Position numbers and translations under genes: made by a program. From Actinacidiphila acidipaludis (GTDB lineage Bacteria > Actinomycetota > Actinomycetes > Streptomycetales > Streptomycetaceae): 32,164 bases of DNA. Positions 16,860-24,449 of this stretch are shown piece after piece. The notes under the pieces are model-generated. The model made no database searches, was not told the origin of the DNA, and was given only the letters and a program-made list of their open reading frames with translations. Positions within the stretch are counted from its first letter, which is position 1. Every line of letters begins with the position of its first letter. The stretch lies in assembly GCF_019890725.1 (NCBI RefSeq), contig NZ_JAINZZ010000077.1:1-32164 (forward strand). The letters run 5' to 3'.

Positions 16860-16900
16860 TGCACGGGGCGTCAACGGCTCTGCGCTGCACGTCAACGACA
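16860..16900 (+). promoter_or_regulatory. Conserved upstream element with 21-bp-spaced GTCAACG repeats, copy 1
   Basis: TGCACG (16860-16865) is followed by GTCAACG at 16870-16876 and again at 16891-16897, start to start exactly 21 bp, about two helical turns. The whole element of about 41 nt recurs before the second WXG100 gene with about five or six differences. It lies 50 bp before the first WXG100 start. Spacing and conservation suggest a regulator-binding site or a shared promoter. Confidence 0.6.
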
Positions 16901-16949
16901 ACTCGACGTCCGGGACGCGAGGATTCCCGGAGGCACGGGAAGGGGTGAC

Positions 16950-17243
16950 GTGGTGTCGTCGTACGACTTCGAGGCAGCCGACTGGCTCAGCCGGCAACTG
17001 GTGAACCTCGAGGAGAAGGCCAAGTGGCTCGCGTGGTACCGCGGTCAGCGGCAGCACGGGCTTCTCGGCGGCGAGAAGAGCGACGACTGGACGGGCCCGA
17101 GACGCAAGAAGTTCGACGGCGACTTCGACGCCGCGCAACGAACGCTCGCGCAACTCGCCGCAGCCGCTGAACAGGCCAGGAAGGCCGTGGACGCGGCCAC
17201 CGCGAACGCACACGTCGCCGCTCAGGCCAAACGACACCACTGA
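16950..17243 (+). CDS. WXG100-like (ESAT-6-like) protein
   Basis: A 97-aa all-helical protein without signal peptide. The helix-turn-helix pattern is centred on DDWTGPRRKKF, a W-x-G turn, flanked by a first amphipathic helix (AADWLSRQLVNLEEKAKWLAWYRGQ) and a second (DAAQRTLAQLAAAAEQARKAVDAA). This is the architecture of the WXG100 substrates of type VII systems, though the turn is later than in the shortest members. It would be exported as a dimer by the upstream ATPase. Start is GTG 16950 or GTG 16953; AAGGGG lies just upstream of both. It is 97 bp after the ATPase gene and 15 bp before the 517-aa gene, so it probably forms an operon with the latter. Confidence 0.75.
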   Translation: MVSSYDFEAADWLSRQLVNLEEKAKWLAWYRGQRQHGLLGGEKSDDWTGPRRKKFDGDFDAAQRTLAQLAAAAEQARKAVDAATANAHVAAQAKRHH

Positions 17244-17258
17244 CCCCCGGAGGCGGAT

Positions 17259-18812
17259 ATGGCGGACGTGTCGGCGGTCCCGGAGAACCTCTTCGCGTAC
17301 TCGGACCAGTGCACCGGTGCCGCGACGGAGCTGCAGAACTGGATCCGCACGGTTCTCGGGCCCGCGATCGACGACTACGAGAACGGTGGCGGTCTGTGCC
17401 TGCCCCTCTCGGCCGCCTACGCCTCCTCACAAGTGGCGTCCGTGGCGGCCGTCGACAAGGAGGTGCGGCTCGTCGGCCGGGCGTTCCAGCAGGCCGGAGC
17501 TCCCACCGCACGCCCCGGTATGAAGCAGCAGTACCTGGCGCGCGAGCAGGACATGGAGTCCGCGCTCCGCACCCTGGAGCAGACCGCACAGCACCAGGGC
17601 CAGGTGGACGCGGGAACCGCGCTGGCCGGCACTCTGGGCGAGCATCCGAGCCCCGACGACCTGGCGCGGGTCTCCCAGGCACTCGACGCCCACTCCGGCG
17701 ACCCGTACTTCACCGCGGGATTCTTCAACCATCTGGACTCGGCGCGGATCGCCCAGCTACTGGGCCGGGGCAGCACCGTCCAGGCACTCGTCAGCGCCTA
17801 CGCGAGCGGCGCCCTGAGCCGTACCGCGTCCGCGAACGTCGTACGTGTGCTGGGCTGGCTCCAGGGCGAGGACGTGTCGCCGCAGCACCCGCACATCACT
17901 GCGGCGGAACAGACGGCACTGCTCAAGGCCCTGGCCGCCGACTCGACCGCGGCCGCGAACTTCGCCCGGTCGCTGAGCTCCGGGCAGATCAGGAACCTCT
18001 TCTTCGGCCTGGGTCCCGTGCTCAATCCCGACTTGCGGGTGAACCTGCTCAACACGCTGACCTCCGGCGAATGGGGGACCCGCGACCCGGAACTGGCTCA
18101 CACGATCCTGGCCCATGTGTCGAGCGCCGTCTTCGCCGACGGCGCTCCGGAACTGCCTCCGGACGAACTGGACCCGCTGCTCGCCGCGTTCACCCACCTG
18201 TACACCGCGGGGGCCGACCAGAGCATCCCGCCTCCGGACGCGTCCAACCCCCGGGGATGGGCGGACGCCTACGGAAAGCGGGTCGGCGGCGAGATCGCCC
18301 CGTTGCTGCGGGCGGTGAAAAGCATGGGCCCGGAATCGAACAACCCGCTGTTCCGGAGCATGATCCAGGGCGGATATCTGAACGTGCTCTTCATGCCTAC
18401 CGCGGTACTGGCACCGGAATCCGTGGTCGGCGCGATCGGATTCACCGCCGTCGTGGGAGCGTTGCAGAGTTTCGCCGGGAACTACGATCCCTTGGCCGAA
18501 GTACTGAAGGAGTACATGCCGGACGGGGCCGACAAACACAACGCCGGCCGGCTCAACGAAGTGATCACGGACAGCGCTGGGTCCCTCATGATCAGTTCGC
18601 TGATCTCCCGTCACCTTGTCACCCCGAACGACGGCGGCCCGCCGGTCCACTTCACCGGCGACCAACAGGCCGACGCCGCCCTGCTCAAGAACGTGCTGGC
18701 CGCCAGGGGCCACTACCACGTCGGCAATGACGAGCACGCGCCCACGGTGGACGACATGATCGATCACTTCATCGCGCACGAGGCCACGACCCTCGACAAG
18801 AACGCGTGGTGA
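17259..18812 (+). CDS. Large helical protein of the type VII-like locus, candidate substrate
   Basis: A 517-aa, mostly helical protein with no signal peptide. Residues 5-80 are helical and start like an ESX substrate (ENLFAYSDQCTGAATELQNW). A segment at about 130-200 (DDLARVSQAL, then DPYFTAGFFNHL at 148-159) resembles the helical module that recurs in actinobacterial secreted polymorphic-toxin-like proteins; this is resemblance from memory, not a domain call. A hydrophobic stretch (about 370-405, LFMPTAVLAPESVVGAIGF) could be membrane-active. The C-terminus (HYHVGNDEHAPTVDDMIDHFIAHE) shows no toxin motif I recognise. It starts at ATG 17259 after CGGAGG and lies between two WXG100 genes, so it is a likely exported partner or effector. 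No immunity gene is obvious. Confidence 0.7.
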   Translation: MADVSAVPENLFAYSDQCTGAATELQNWIRTVLGPAIDDYENGGGLCLPLSAAYASSQVASVAAVDKEVRLVGRAFQQAGAPTARPGMKQQYLAREQDMESALRTLEQTAQHQGQVDAGTALAGTLGEHPSPDDLARVSQALDAHSGDPYFTAGFFNHLDSARIAQLLGRGSTVQALVSAYASGALSRTASANVVRVLGWLQGEDVSPQHPHITAAEQTALLKALAADSTAAANFARSLSSGQIRNLFFGLGPVLNPDLRVNLLNTLTSGEWGTRDPELAHTILAHVSSAVFADGAPELPPDELDPLLAAFTHLYTAGADQSIPPPDASNPRGWADAYGKRVGGEIAPLLRAVKSMGPESNNPLFRSMIQGGYLNVLFMPTAVLAPESVVGAIGFTAVVGALQSFAGNYDPLAEVLKEYMPDGADKHNAGRLNEVITDSAGSLMISSLISRHLVTPNDGGPPVHFTGDQQADAALLKNVLAARGHYHVGNDEHAPTVDDMIDHFIAHEATTLDKNAW

Positions 18813-18825
18813 GCGGTGGGCCGGG

Positions 18826-18842
18826 ACCGCCCGCCCGGCGGT
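18826..18842. terminator. Short hairpin after the 517-aa gene
   Basis: ACCGCC (18826-18831) and GGCGGT (18837-18842) form a 6-bp stem with loop CGCCC, 14 nt after the stop codon. It directly precedes copy 2 of the conserved upstream element, consistent with one unit ending and another starting here. Confidence 0.4.
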
Positions 18843-18844
18843 AG

Positions 18845-18886
18845 TGCACGCGGCGTCAACGGGTCTGCGCCGCACATCAACGACAC
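18845..18886 (+). promoter_or_regulatory. Conserved upstream element with 21-bp-spaced repeats, copy 2
   Basis: TGCACG at 18845-18850, GTCAACG at 18855-18861 and ATCAACG at 18876-18882, again 21 bp apart, with the intervening TCTGCGC also conserved with copy 1. It lies 61 bp before the ATG of the second WXG100 gene. This is the same position relative to its gene as copy 1, which argues for a functional promoter-proximal site. Confidence 0.6.
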
Positions 18887-18942
18887 GGCGAAAGCACAGC
18901 CGGAGAATTCCGGTGACACCAGAGATCCTGAAAGGAGTGGCA

Positions 18943-19221
18943 ATGGCCACCGTAAAGTCGACGGACCTGGCACATCAGGAAGCCGCGAAGATGCTGAGCC
19001 TCATCACCAACCAGCTCCCCGGCCTCATCAGCCAGTTGAACGGGCACGGGCAGACGCTGAGCGATCCCGGTCACTGGGACGGCCCGCTGGCCCAGCGGTT
19101 CAGGGGTGAGGTCTGGCCGCAGGCCAAGGGGGACCTGGACAAGATGAGGGCTTCGCTGGAACACCTCCAGCAGCAGGTCCAGAAGATCCTCACCAACATC
19201 TCGCACGCCGGCGGCGCGTAG
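18943..19221 (+). CDS. WXG100 family type VII secretion protein
   Basis: A 92-aa protein with the full WXG100 pattern: a first helix (HQEAAKMLSLITNQLPGLISQL), a turn HWDG PLAQRF carrying the W-x-G motif at about residues 46-48, and a second helix (KGDLDKMRASLEHLQQQVQKILTNI). The length is close to the family's 100 residues and there is no signal peptide. It is probably the partner of the first WXG100-like protein or of the 517-aa protein. The ATG at 18943 has AAAGGAG 6 nt upstream; the frame is open further up but that part covers the conserved regulatory element. The kinase gene follows after 61 bp. Confidence 0.92.
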   Translation: MATVKSTDLAHQEAAKMLSLITNQLPGLISQLNGHGQTLSDPGHWDGPLAQRFRGEVWPQAKGDLDKMRASLEHLQQQVQKILTNISHAGGA

Positions 19222-19282
19222 CAGCCGCGCACGGCACCCGAAGAGGCCGCGAAGACGATCAGAAGCGCACCGAGGACACCGC

Positions 19283-20986
19283 ATGCCCGAGACGAACCCG
19301 AACGACTCCGGTGCCGGTCGGCCGGCCACGGGCGAGTTGTCCGCGGACGACCTGGCGCTGCTGGGCGCCGAACCCCTGCGCCGCTCCGACCCGGACGCCA
19401 TCGGCCCGTACCGCGTGCTCGCCCGGCTCGGCGGCGGGGGGATGGGCCGGCTGTACCTCGGCCGGGAGGCCGACACCGAAGGGGCGTACGCGGCCCGGTC
19501 GCTCGTCGCGGTGAAGGTGATCCGCTCGGAGTACGCCGAGGACGAGCGGTTCCGCCGCCGCTTCGAGCGGGAGGTCGAGGCGGTGCGCCGGGTGCACGGC
19601 GCGTACACCGCAGAGCTGCTGGGCTCCGGCTACGACCGCGACGAGTTGCTGTGGATGGCGACGGCCTACGTCCCCGGCCTCAGCCTCGCCGACGCCGTGA
19701 TGGCGTGCGGGTCGCTGCCCGCGCCGGTCGTGTGGCGGCTGGCCCACCAGATCGGCCAGGCGCTGACCGCGATCGCCGCCGTGGGGATCGTCCACCGCGA
19801 CCTCAAGCCGTCCAACGTCCTGCTGGGGCCCGACGGCGCGCGCATCATCGACTTCGGGGTCGCGCACACCACCGACGCCAGTTCGCTGACCATGACCGGC
19901 CAGCATCTGGGCACCCCGGCGTTCATGTCGCCCGAACAGGCCGACGGCCGCGACGTGGGCACCGCCTCGGACGTCTTCTCCCTCGGCTCGGTGCTCGCCG
20001 TGGCCGTCACCGGTTCCGCCCCCTTCGGGGAGGGCACCACCGGCGACGTCATCCACCGGATCATCTACGCCCCGCCCAGCCCGCAGGTGCTGGCCGGGGT
20101 GGCCGACCGCGACGAGGACCTGGCCGAACTGATCGGGCGCTGCCTGGACAAGGACCGCGAGCGGCGACCGAGTCCGCTGGAGGTCGTGGAGGCCACCCGC
20201 ACGCACGCCGCCGACGGCGGATGGCCGGCCGCGATCGGCGACACGATCGCGTCCCGAGCGGGCTGGTCGGGGACGGCGCTGGCGGTCCAGCCCATGGACC
20301 AGTTGACGATCCTGCGCCGCACCAAGCCCGAGGAGCCACGGGAGGACGAGCGTGGGCGCCGGCGGTGGCCGCTCGCCGTGGCCGCGGCGGTGGTGGTCGC
20401 CGTCGCAGGAACGGCGGTCGCCCTGGGGGCCTCGGGCGACGGCGGTTCCCACCCGGCAGCCGCGGCGAGCCCGAGCGCCGCAGCGCACACCGCCGGAACG
20501 GCGTCCCCGCACGTCGCGCCGACAGCCACCCGGACGCGCCCCGGCCCCAAGGGCGCACCGACGGCAGTCGTCACCGTGACCGTCCCCGCCCAGCAGGGCG
20601 GCGCCTCCGGTGGGGACGTCGGCGGGGACATCGGAGGCGGCGGCGTGCCGGCCCAGCCGCCGCCGGCCTCGCGTCCCGCACCGCCGCACACCACTTCGGC
20701 CCCGACCACGAAGCCGGCCCGGCCACCGGCGACCACTCCGTCCGAGCCCTGGAAGTCCTGCACCTACTACTCGGGCACCACCCTCACGGTCTACGGGCAG
20801 AAGAACTCCCGCGTGAAGGAGGTCCAGTGCATCCTCAAGGCCCGCGGCTACAACATCGGCCCCGCCGGTGTCGACGGCGACTTCGGCTCCGACACGTTCA
20901 CCGAGGTCAAGCGCTTCCAGAGCAAGCACCACCTCACGGTGGACGGCGAGGTCGGCGTGAAGACGTGGGCCGCGCTCCGGGGGTGA
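19283..20986 (+). CDS. Transmembrane Ser/Thr kinase with extracellular peptidoglycan-binding domain
   Basis: A 567-aa PknB-type kinase. The cytoplasmic domain (about residues 40-305) has a glycine loop RLGGGGMGRLYLG, catalytic Lys78 (VAVKVI), HRDLKPSN at 171-178, DFG at 190-192 and MSPEQ at 215-219, so it looks active. One membrane helix (about 362-382) leads to a Pro/Thr/Ala/Gly-rich linker (390-487) and a C-terminal PG_binding_1-like domain (about 490-567: VKEVQCILKARGY, then VDGDFGSDTFTEVKRFQ and TWAALRG). PASTA repeats, usual in PknB, are absent. Sitting beside an FHA-bearing secretion ATPase, it probably signals cell-wall state to it by phosphorylation; that link is inference. The ATG at 19283 gives the full N-terminus. 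Confidence 0.9.
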   Translation: MPETNPNDSGAGRPATGELSADDLALLGAEPLRRSDPDAIGPYRVLARLGGGGMGRLYLGREADTEGAYAARSLVAVKVIRSEYAEDERFRRRFEREVEAVRRVHGAYTAELLGSGYDRDELLWMATAYVPGLSLADAVMACGSLPAPVVWRLAHQIGQALTAIAAVGIVHRDLKPSNVLLGPDGARIIDFGVAHTTDASSLTMTGQHLGTPAFMSPEQADGRDVGTASDVFSLGSVLAVAVTGSAPFGEGTTGDVIHRIIYAPPSPQVLAGVADRDEDLAELIGRCLDKDRERRPSPLEVVEATRTHAADGGWPAAIGDTIASRAGWSGTALAVQPMDQLTILRRTKPEEPREDERGRRRWPLAVAAAVVVAVAGTAVALGASGDGGSHPAAAASPSAAAHTAGTASPHVAPTATRTRPGPKGAPTAVVTVTVPAQQGGASGGDVGGDIGGGGVPAQPPPASRPAPPHTTSAPTTKPARPPATTPSEPWKSCTYYSGTTLTVYGQKNSRVKEVQCILKARGYNIGPAGVDGDFGSDTFTEVKRFQSKHHLTVDGEVGVKTWAALRG

Positions 20987-21015
20987 ACCGGCCTCGCGTG
21001 TGCGGCCGTTCGCGT

Positions 21016-21046
21016 GGCCGGACCGGTATGGCGCGTGGTCCCGGCC
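21016..21046. terminator. Candidate hairpin between kinase and AraC regulator genes
   Basis: GGCCGGACC (21016-21024) can pair with GGTCCCGGCC (21037-21046) with one bulged base and a 12-nt loop. It lies 30 bp after the kinase stop codon, between convergent genes. The support is moderate. Confidence 0.45.
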
Positions 21047-21073
21047 TGGCATCGGCGGGGCTGCTGGGCCCGG

Positions 21074-22432
21074 TCAGTGCTGGCCGAGCTGCCCGGTGCG
21101 TGAGGGCGGAAACGGGCGCCGCCGGTACGCGCCGGGAGTGAGGCCGTAGGCGGTCTTGAAGGTGCGGTTGAAGACCGCGGGGTCGCGGAAGCCCCAACGC
21201 CGAGCGATCTCGCACACGTTGCGGTGTGCCTGGGCCGGGTCGGCGAGGTCGGCCCGGCAGTGCTCCAGACGGCGTTCCCGCAGGAACGCACCCACCGTGC
21301 GGCCGTCCCGCCGGAAGAGGTGGTGCAGGTAGCGCACGGAGATGTGGTTGGCGGCCGCGATGGAGGTGGGAGTCAGGGTGGTGTCGCCCAAGTGGTGCTC
21401 GATGTACGCCTTGATGTCGCGCACCAGCAGGTCGGTGGGTGAAGGCGCGGGGACCGGCCGGGGGCGTGCGACGAGCGGTCCCGCCGTCTCCTCCGGCGCA
21501 CGGCGCACCACGGCCGCCTCGTCTCCGTGCACCGGTGCGGCGGCGCCGTCTCCGTCGGGTTTCGCCGTTCCGCCGACATCACCCCGCACCGCGCTCTCGG
21601 CTTCGAGGAAGGCCGTGACCAGGTTGACCGCGGCGGTGCCCAGCCGGGCGGCGTGGCGCGCCCCCGGGAACGGCACGTGTGCGGCGAGCGCGGTGACGAA
21701 GGACGCGAGCAGGGCCGCCGGGCCCGAACACGTCGGCGCGGGACGCCCGGACAGGCCGCGCAGCACCTCGCCTCGCACGGGTAATGCCGCTTCGGGCACG
21801 TGCAGGACCAGCGCGCGGACGGGTTCGAGTGCCTCGGGCGCGGCGGCGGACAGGCGCAAGGCGTCAGACGGCTCCCAGAGCATCACGCTGCCCGCCTCCT
21901 GCCGTACGGGCAGCCGGCCGCTGCCGAGAAGCAGCGCACGCCCCGGCGCGAAGACCAGATGCCAGGTCCGCGGGTGCGTGTCCGCGGACCCGACGTCGAA
22001 CGCGCAGACGGCCGGTGAGGGAGGCGGGGTGAGCAACGACAGCCGGACGCCGCCCAGTCGGATACTGCGGGGAGCGGTCGGTCCTGAGGCCGCGGATGGT
22101 GCCGAGGCCGGCGGCGCCAGGTACGCGCCGACCGCGCCCGTCGCTGGGGCCGTCGCAGGGGCAGCACCCTCCCCCGCCCCCGCAGCTGTCTCGGGCGTCG
22201 TTCCAGGTGGCTCGGCGCGCGGCCCCGGCACAGGTCGCGCCGCCGTTCGCCGTGCCGCGTCGGCAGCCGCCTCCCCCGCCCCCGGACGGTCCACGGCGGA
22301 CCGGTATCGCCGCCCCGCCCGCACACCCGGCCGCCTCGCCGCGGGCAGCCGGCGCCGCCTGCCCCCGGCGGTCGCCGCGGTGTTCGTCGTCTCGCGCTCG
22401 TCCGAGCCGGATGAACCGCCCTGAGCCGTCAT
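21074..22432 (-). CDS. AraC family transcriptional regulator
   Basis: A 452-aa regulator from the chosen start. Its C-terminal 100 residues form the two helix-turn-helix AraC domain: LLVRDIKAYIEHHLGD, SIAAANHISVRYLHHLFRRDG as the first motif, and the diagnostic CEIARRWGFRDPAVFNRTFKTAYGLTPGAYRR as the second. The middle (about 125-300) matches the AraC-binding-like effector domain seen in Streptomyces NitR/AraC-like regulators (WHLVFAPGRALLLGSG, SVMLWEPSDALRL). The first 120 residues are Ala/Pro/Arg-rich and low-complexity, so the true start may be further downstream. The ATG at 22432 lacks a close Shine-Dalgarno. No evident target neighbour; it is convergent with the kinase gene and divergent from the XRE-DUF2690 gene. 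Confidence 0.85.
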   Translation of the reverse strand: MTAQGGSSGSDERETTNTAATAGGRRRRLPAARRPGVRAGRRYRSAVDRPGAGEAAADAARRTAARPVPGPRAEPPGTTPETAAGAGEGAAPATAPATGAVGAYLAPPASAPSAASGPTAPRSIRLGGVRLSLLTPPPSPAVCAFDVGSADTHPRTWHLVFAPGRALLLGSGRLPVRQEAGSVMLWEPSDALRLSAAAPEALEPVRALVLHVPEAALPVRGEVLRGLSGRPAPTCSGPAALLASFVTALAAHVPFPGARHAARLGTAAVNLVTAFLEAESAVRGDVGGTAKPDGDGAAAPVHGDEAAVVRRAPEETAGPLVARPRPVPAPSPTDLLVRDIKAYIEHHLGDTTLTPTSIAAANHISVRYLHHLFRRDGRTVGAFLRERRLEHCRADLADPAQAHRNVCEIARRWGFRDPAVFNRTFKTAYGLTPGAYRRRPFPPSRTGQLGQH

Positions 22433-22807
22433 GTTCCGATGCCCCGAATTTCTCCCCGCGGCGTGCGTGAAGTGCCGCCCGCCCCTGCCACGTCGGCGAC
22501 CGCCCCGAGGCCGCACGCCTCGACGGCCAACACGCGTACGGGAGTGCGGCGTCTCGTCGTCACCCACCCGGTCGCCGTCCCCGCGGAGGTCGGAACGGAC
22601 GGCCGGTTGCGACGGGAGCCGGTCACGGGCCGTCGCGCAGGTGCCGGTCCCGAGTCTGGGGCGGGCGGGCGACGGGCGGCCAGCGCCGCCGGGAAGGTGC
22701 GTCAATCCTGGGACGGCCCCCTGGCTGACCTGCGAAGATGCCCGCCGGTCGGGCTGCGGGACGGGACGGCTGTGCCATAGTTGGACGCGAGGGAGAAGGA
22801 GAAGCCC
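22433..22807. other. Gene-free divergent spacer (375 bp)
   Basis: This spacer separates the AraC-type gene from the first XRE-DUF2690 gene. It should hold both promoters, but I see no convincing -10/-35 pair, repeat or hairpin. Open frames here are Arg/Pro-rich shadows. Confidence 0.5.
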
Positions 22808-23833
22808 GTGGGACGCTGGCAGCCGCTGCGGGGTGACCTGCCGGCTGAGGTGGCCCGGCTGGTGCGCGAACTGCGCCAGTACGTGGACCGGTGCGAGATG
22901 AACACCACGTCCCTCGCCGCCAAGACCGGCTACAGCCGCAGTTCCTGGCTGCGGTACCTCAACGGCCGCCGGCTCCCGCCGTGGCCCGCGGCCGCCGCCC
23001 TCGGCCGGCTGGCGCAGGCCGACGCCGAACACCTGCGCGTGCTCTGGGAGTCGGCCGCGCACGCCAGGACGGCGGACGACGTGCGGTCCGCCGGCCGGGG
23101 TCCTCTCACGGTGCCGCGTCCGCCGTCGCAGACCTCAGGCGCCACGTCGGCCGCCCCGCACGTCCTGCCCGCCGCGGACGATCGGACCGCTCCCGAGGCC
23201 CCGGACTTCCCGCGGACTCCGCGCTCCCGCGAACTCCCGGGCTCTCCCTCCGCTCCCGGCGCCGTCGCACCATCGGACGAGACCCGGCCGTTCTCACCGC
23301 GCCCCCGGCTGCCGCGCGGCCGTTCCGGCACACTGACCGCCGTCGCCGCCGTGTCCTGCCTCCTGGCCGCCGTACTGCTCGCCCAGCCGTGGCAGGACGG
23401 CACCCGGACCGACCGCCCGGCCGGCGCCCCCGCAGGAGCGCAGCCCTGGCCCTGGGCCCTGCCCGACGCCGCCGCCCAGGCGGCCACCGCCTGCCGTTCG
23501 GCCGGGTGCCGCGGCCTCGACCCGTACCGCGAGGGATGCGATCGCGGCAGCGTCGTCGTCCACCGGCTGCGCGCGTACGGCCGTGTCCTGGAGCTGGAGT
23601 ACAGCCCGGTGTGCCAGGCGAGTTGGGCCGAGGTCGACACCCCGTCGGCGACGACCGTGCTGCGGATCGCCACGACCGGCGGCGACGAGCAGACGGCCGC
23701 GGCGGGCGGCGCGTACACGACGATGGTGGGCAGCGGTCCCGAGGCCGCGCGCGCCACGGTCGTCGTGGACGGCCATCAACTCGGCGTCGCGCGCTACGAC
23801 AGCTGGATCGACGCGGTCACCGGCAGCGGGTGA
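22808..23833 (+). CDS. XRE-type HTH membrane protein with extracellular DUF2690 domain (paralogue 1)
   Basis: A 341-aa single-pass membrane protein. Residues 10-80 form an N-terminal XRE-like helix-turn-helix (LPAEVARLVRELRQYVD, TSLAAKTGYSRSSWLRYLNGRRLPP). A Pro/Ser/Arg-rich linker leads to a membrane helix at about 175-193 and a C-terminal DUF2690 domain (about 227-330) with conserved cysteines at CRSAGCRGLDPYREGC and the ELEYSPVCQASWAEV core. This topology puts a DNA-binding domain inside and a disulfide-rich sensor outside. Start GTG 22808 has AGAAGGAG 7 nt upstream; the TTG at 22781 is an alternative. Its last 17 bp overlap the end of the convergent secreted protein gene. A paralogue lies about 600 bp downstream. 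Confidence 0.85.
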   Translation: MGRWQPLRGDLPAEVARLVRELRQYVDRCEMNTTSLAAKTGYSRSSWLRYLNGRRLPPWPAAAALGRLAQADAEHLRVLWESAAHARTADDVRSAGRGPLTVPRPPSQTSGATSAAPHVLPAADDRTAPEAPDFPRTPRSRELPGSPSAPGAVAPSDETRPFSPRPRLPRGRSGTLTAVAAVSCLLAAVLLAQPWQDGTRTDRPAGAPAGAQPWPWALPDAAAQAATACRSAGCRGLDPYREGCDRGSVVVHRLRAYGRVLELEYSPVCQASWAEVDTPSATTVLRIATTGGDEQTAAAGGAYTTMVGSGPEAARATVVVDGHQLGVARYDSWIDAVTGSG

Positions 23834-24323
23834 GGGTCGCGGCGTCCGTCCGCAGCGGCCGGAAGCGTCCCGCGTCGTACACCTCGTAGGCGCCTTCGGC
23901 GTCCAGACGCAGCGGGAGACCGTGGCGTTCCCCCAGGTAGACCATCCACCGGCCGGCCGGCACGATGCGCTGTGCCGCCGTGCCCCAGGTCGCCGCACCG
24001 ACGATGCCGTCCGGGGACAGGTGATGATTGCTCTGCCAGACGCGGGTGGCGTCGACGGTCGCCTGGTCGTACGCGCAGGTGACCGAGGAGAACGGCCGGT
24101 ACCCGTCGGCCCAGAGCACGCTCTGCCACAGGGCGACGACGTCACTGGGCCGGGTGCTGCCCGGCGTCAACTGCCGCGTGGGGAGCGCTGCCGCGACGAG
24201 GACACCGGCGGTCCCGTCCCCGGACCGGTGGCGTCGCGGAGCCGCGGCCCCCGCGCACACGCCGCCGACCAGCAGTGCGCACAGCACCGCACGCCGCGTC
24301 GATCCCGCCCCACCGGCTGTCAT
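23817..24323 (-). CDS. Secreted peptidoglycan-binding-like protein
   Basis: A 168-aa exported protein. The N-terminus (STRRAVLCALLVGGVCAGAAA) is a signal peptide with twin arginines at RR, so Tat export is possible. Residues about 58-115 match a PG_binding_1-type three-helix domain: DVVALWQSVLWADGY, TVDATRVWQSNHHLSPDGIVGAATW, with the DGIVGxxTW signature. The C-terminal part (WMVYLGERHGLPLRLDAEGAYEV) is strand-rich and unassigned. No catalytic residues were recognised, so a cell-wall-associated binding or signalling role is more likely than lysis. It is encoded between and opposite to two XRE-DUF2690 genes and overlaps the first by 17 bp at the 3' end, suggesting functional linkage. Confidence 0.8.
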   Translation of the reverse strand: MTAGGAGSTRRAVLCALLVGGVCAGAAAPRRHRSGDGTAGVLVAAALPTRQLTPGSTRPSDVVALWQSVLWADGYRPFSSVTCAYDQATVDATRVWQSNHHLSPDGIVGAATWGTAAQRIVPAGRWMVYLGERHGLPLRLDAEGAYEVYDAGRFRPLRTDAATLTRCR

Positions 24324-24327
24324 GGCT

Positions 24328-24354
24328 CAACTGTGCTGTATGAATGCCCAGTTG
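24328..24354. promoter_or_regulatory. CAACTG/CAGTTG inverted repeat in a divergent promoter region
   Basis: CAACTG (24328-24333) and CAGTTG (24349-24354) are inverted with a 15-bp spacer (21 bp between outer halves, start to start), immediately upstream of the secreted protein ATG at 24323. The sequence around it is relatively AT-rich for the window. It could be an operator, possibly for the adjacent XRE-type proteins; that is a guess. Confidence 0.35.
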
Positions 24355-24449
24355 TGCGAAACCGCTGTCCCCCGCCGGGTCACGGTGACTACGGTGGGAC
24401 AGGGGGGACACAGGGTGATCGGATGGCCCGCGGGCTCCGGAGGACATGC

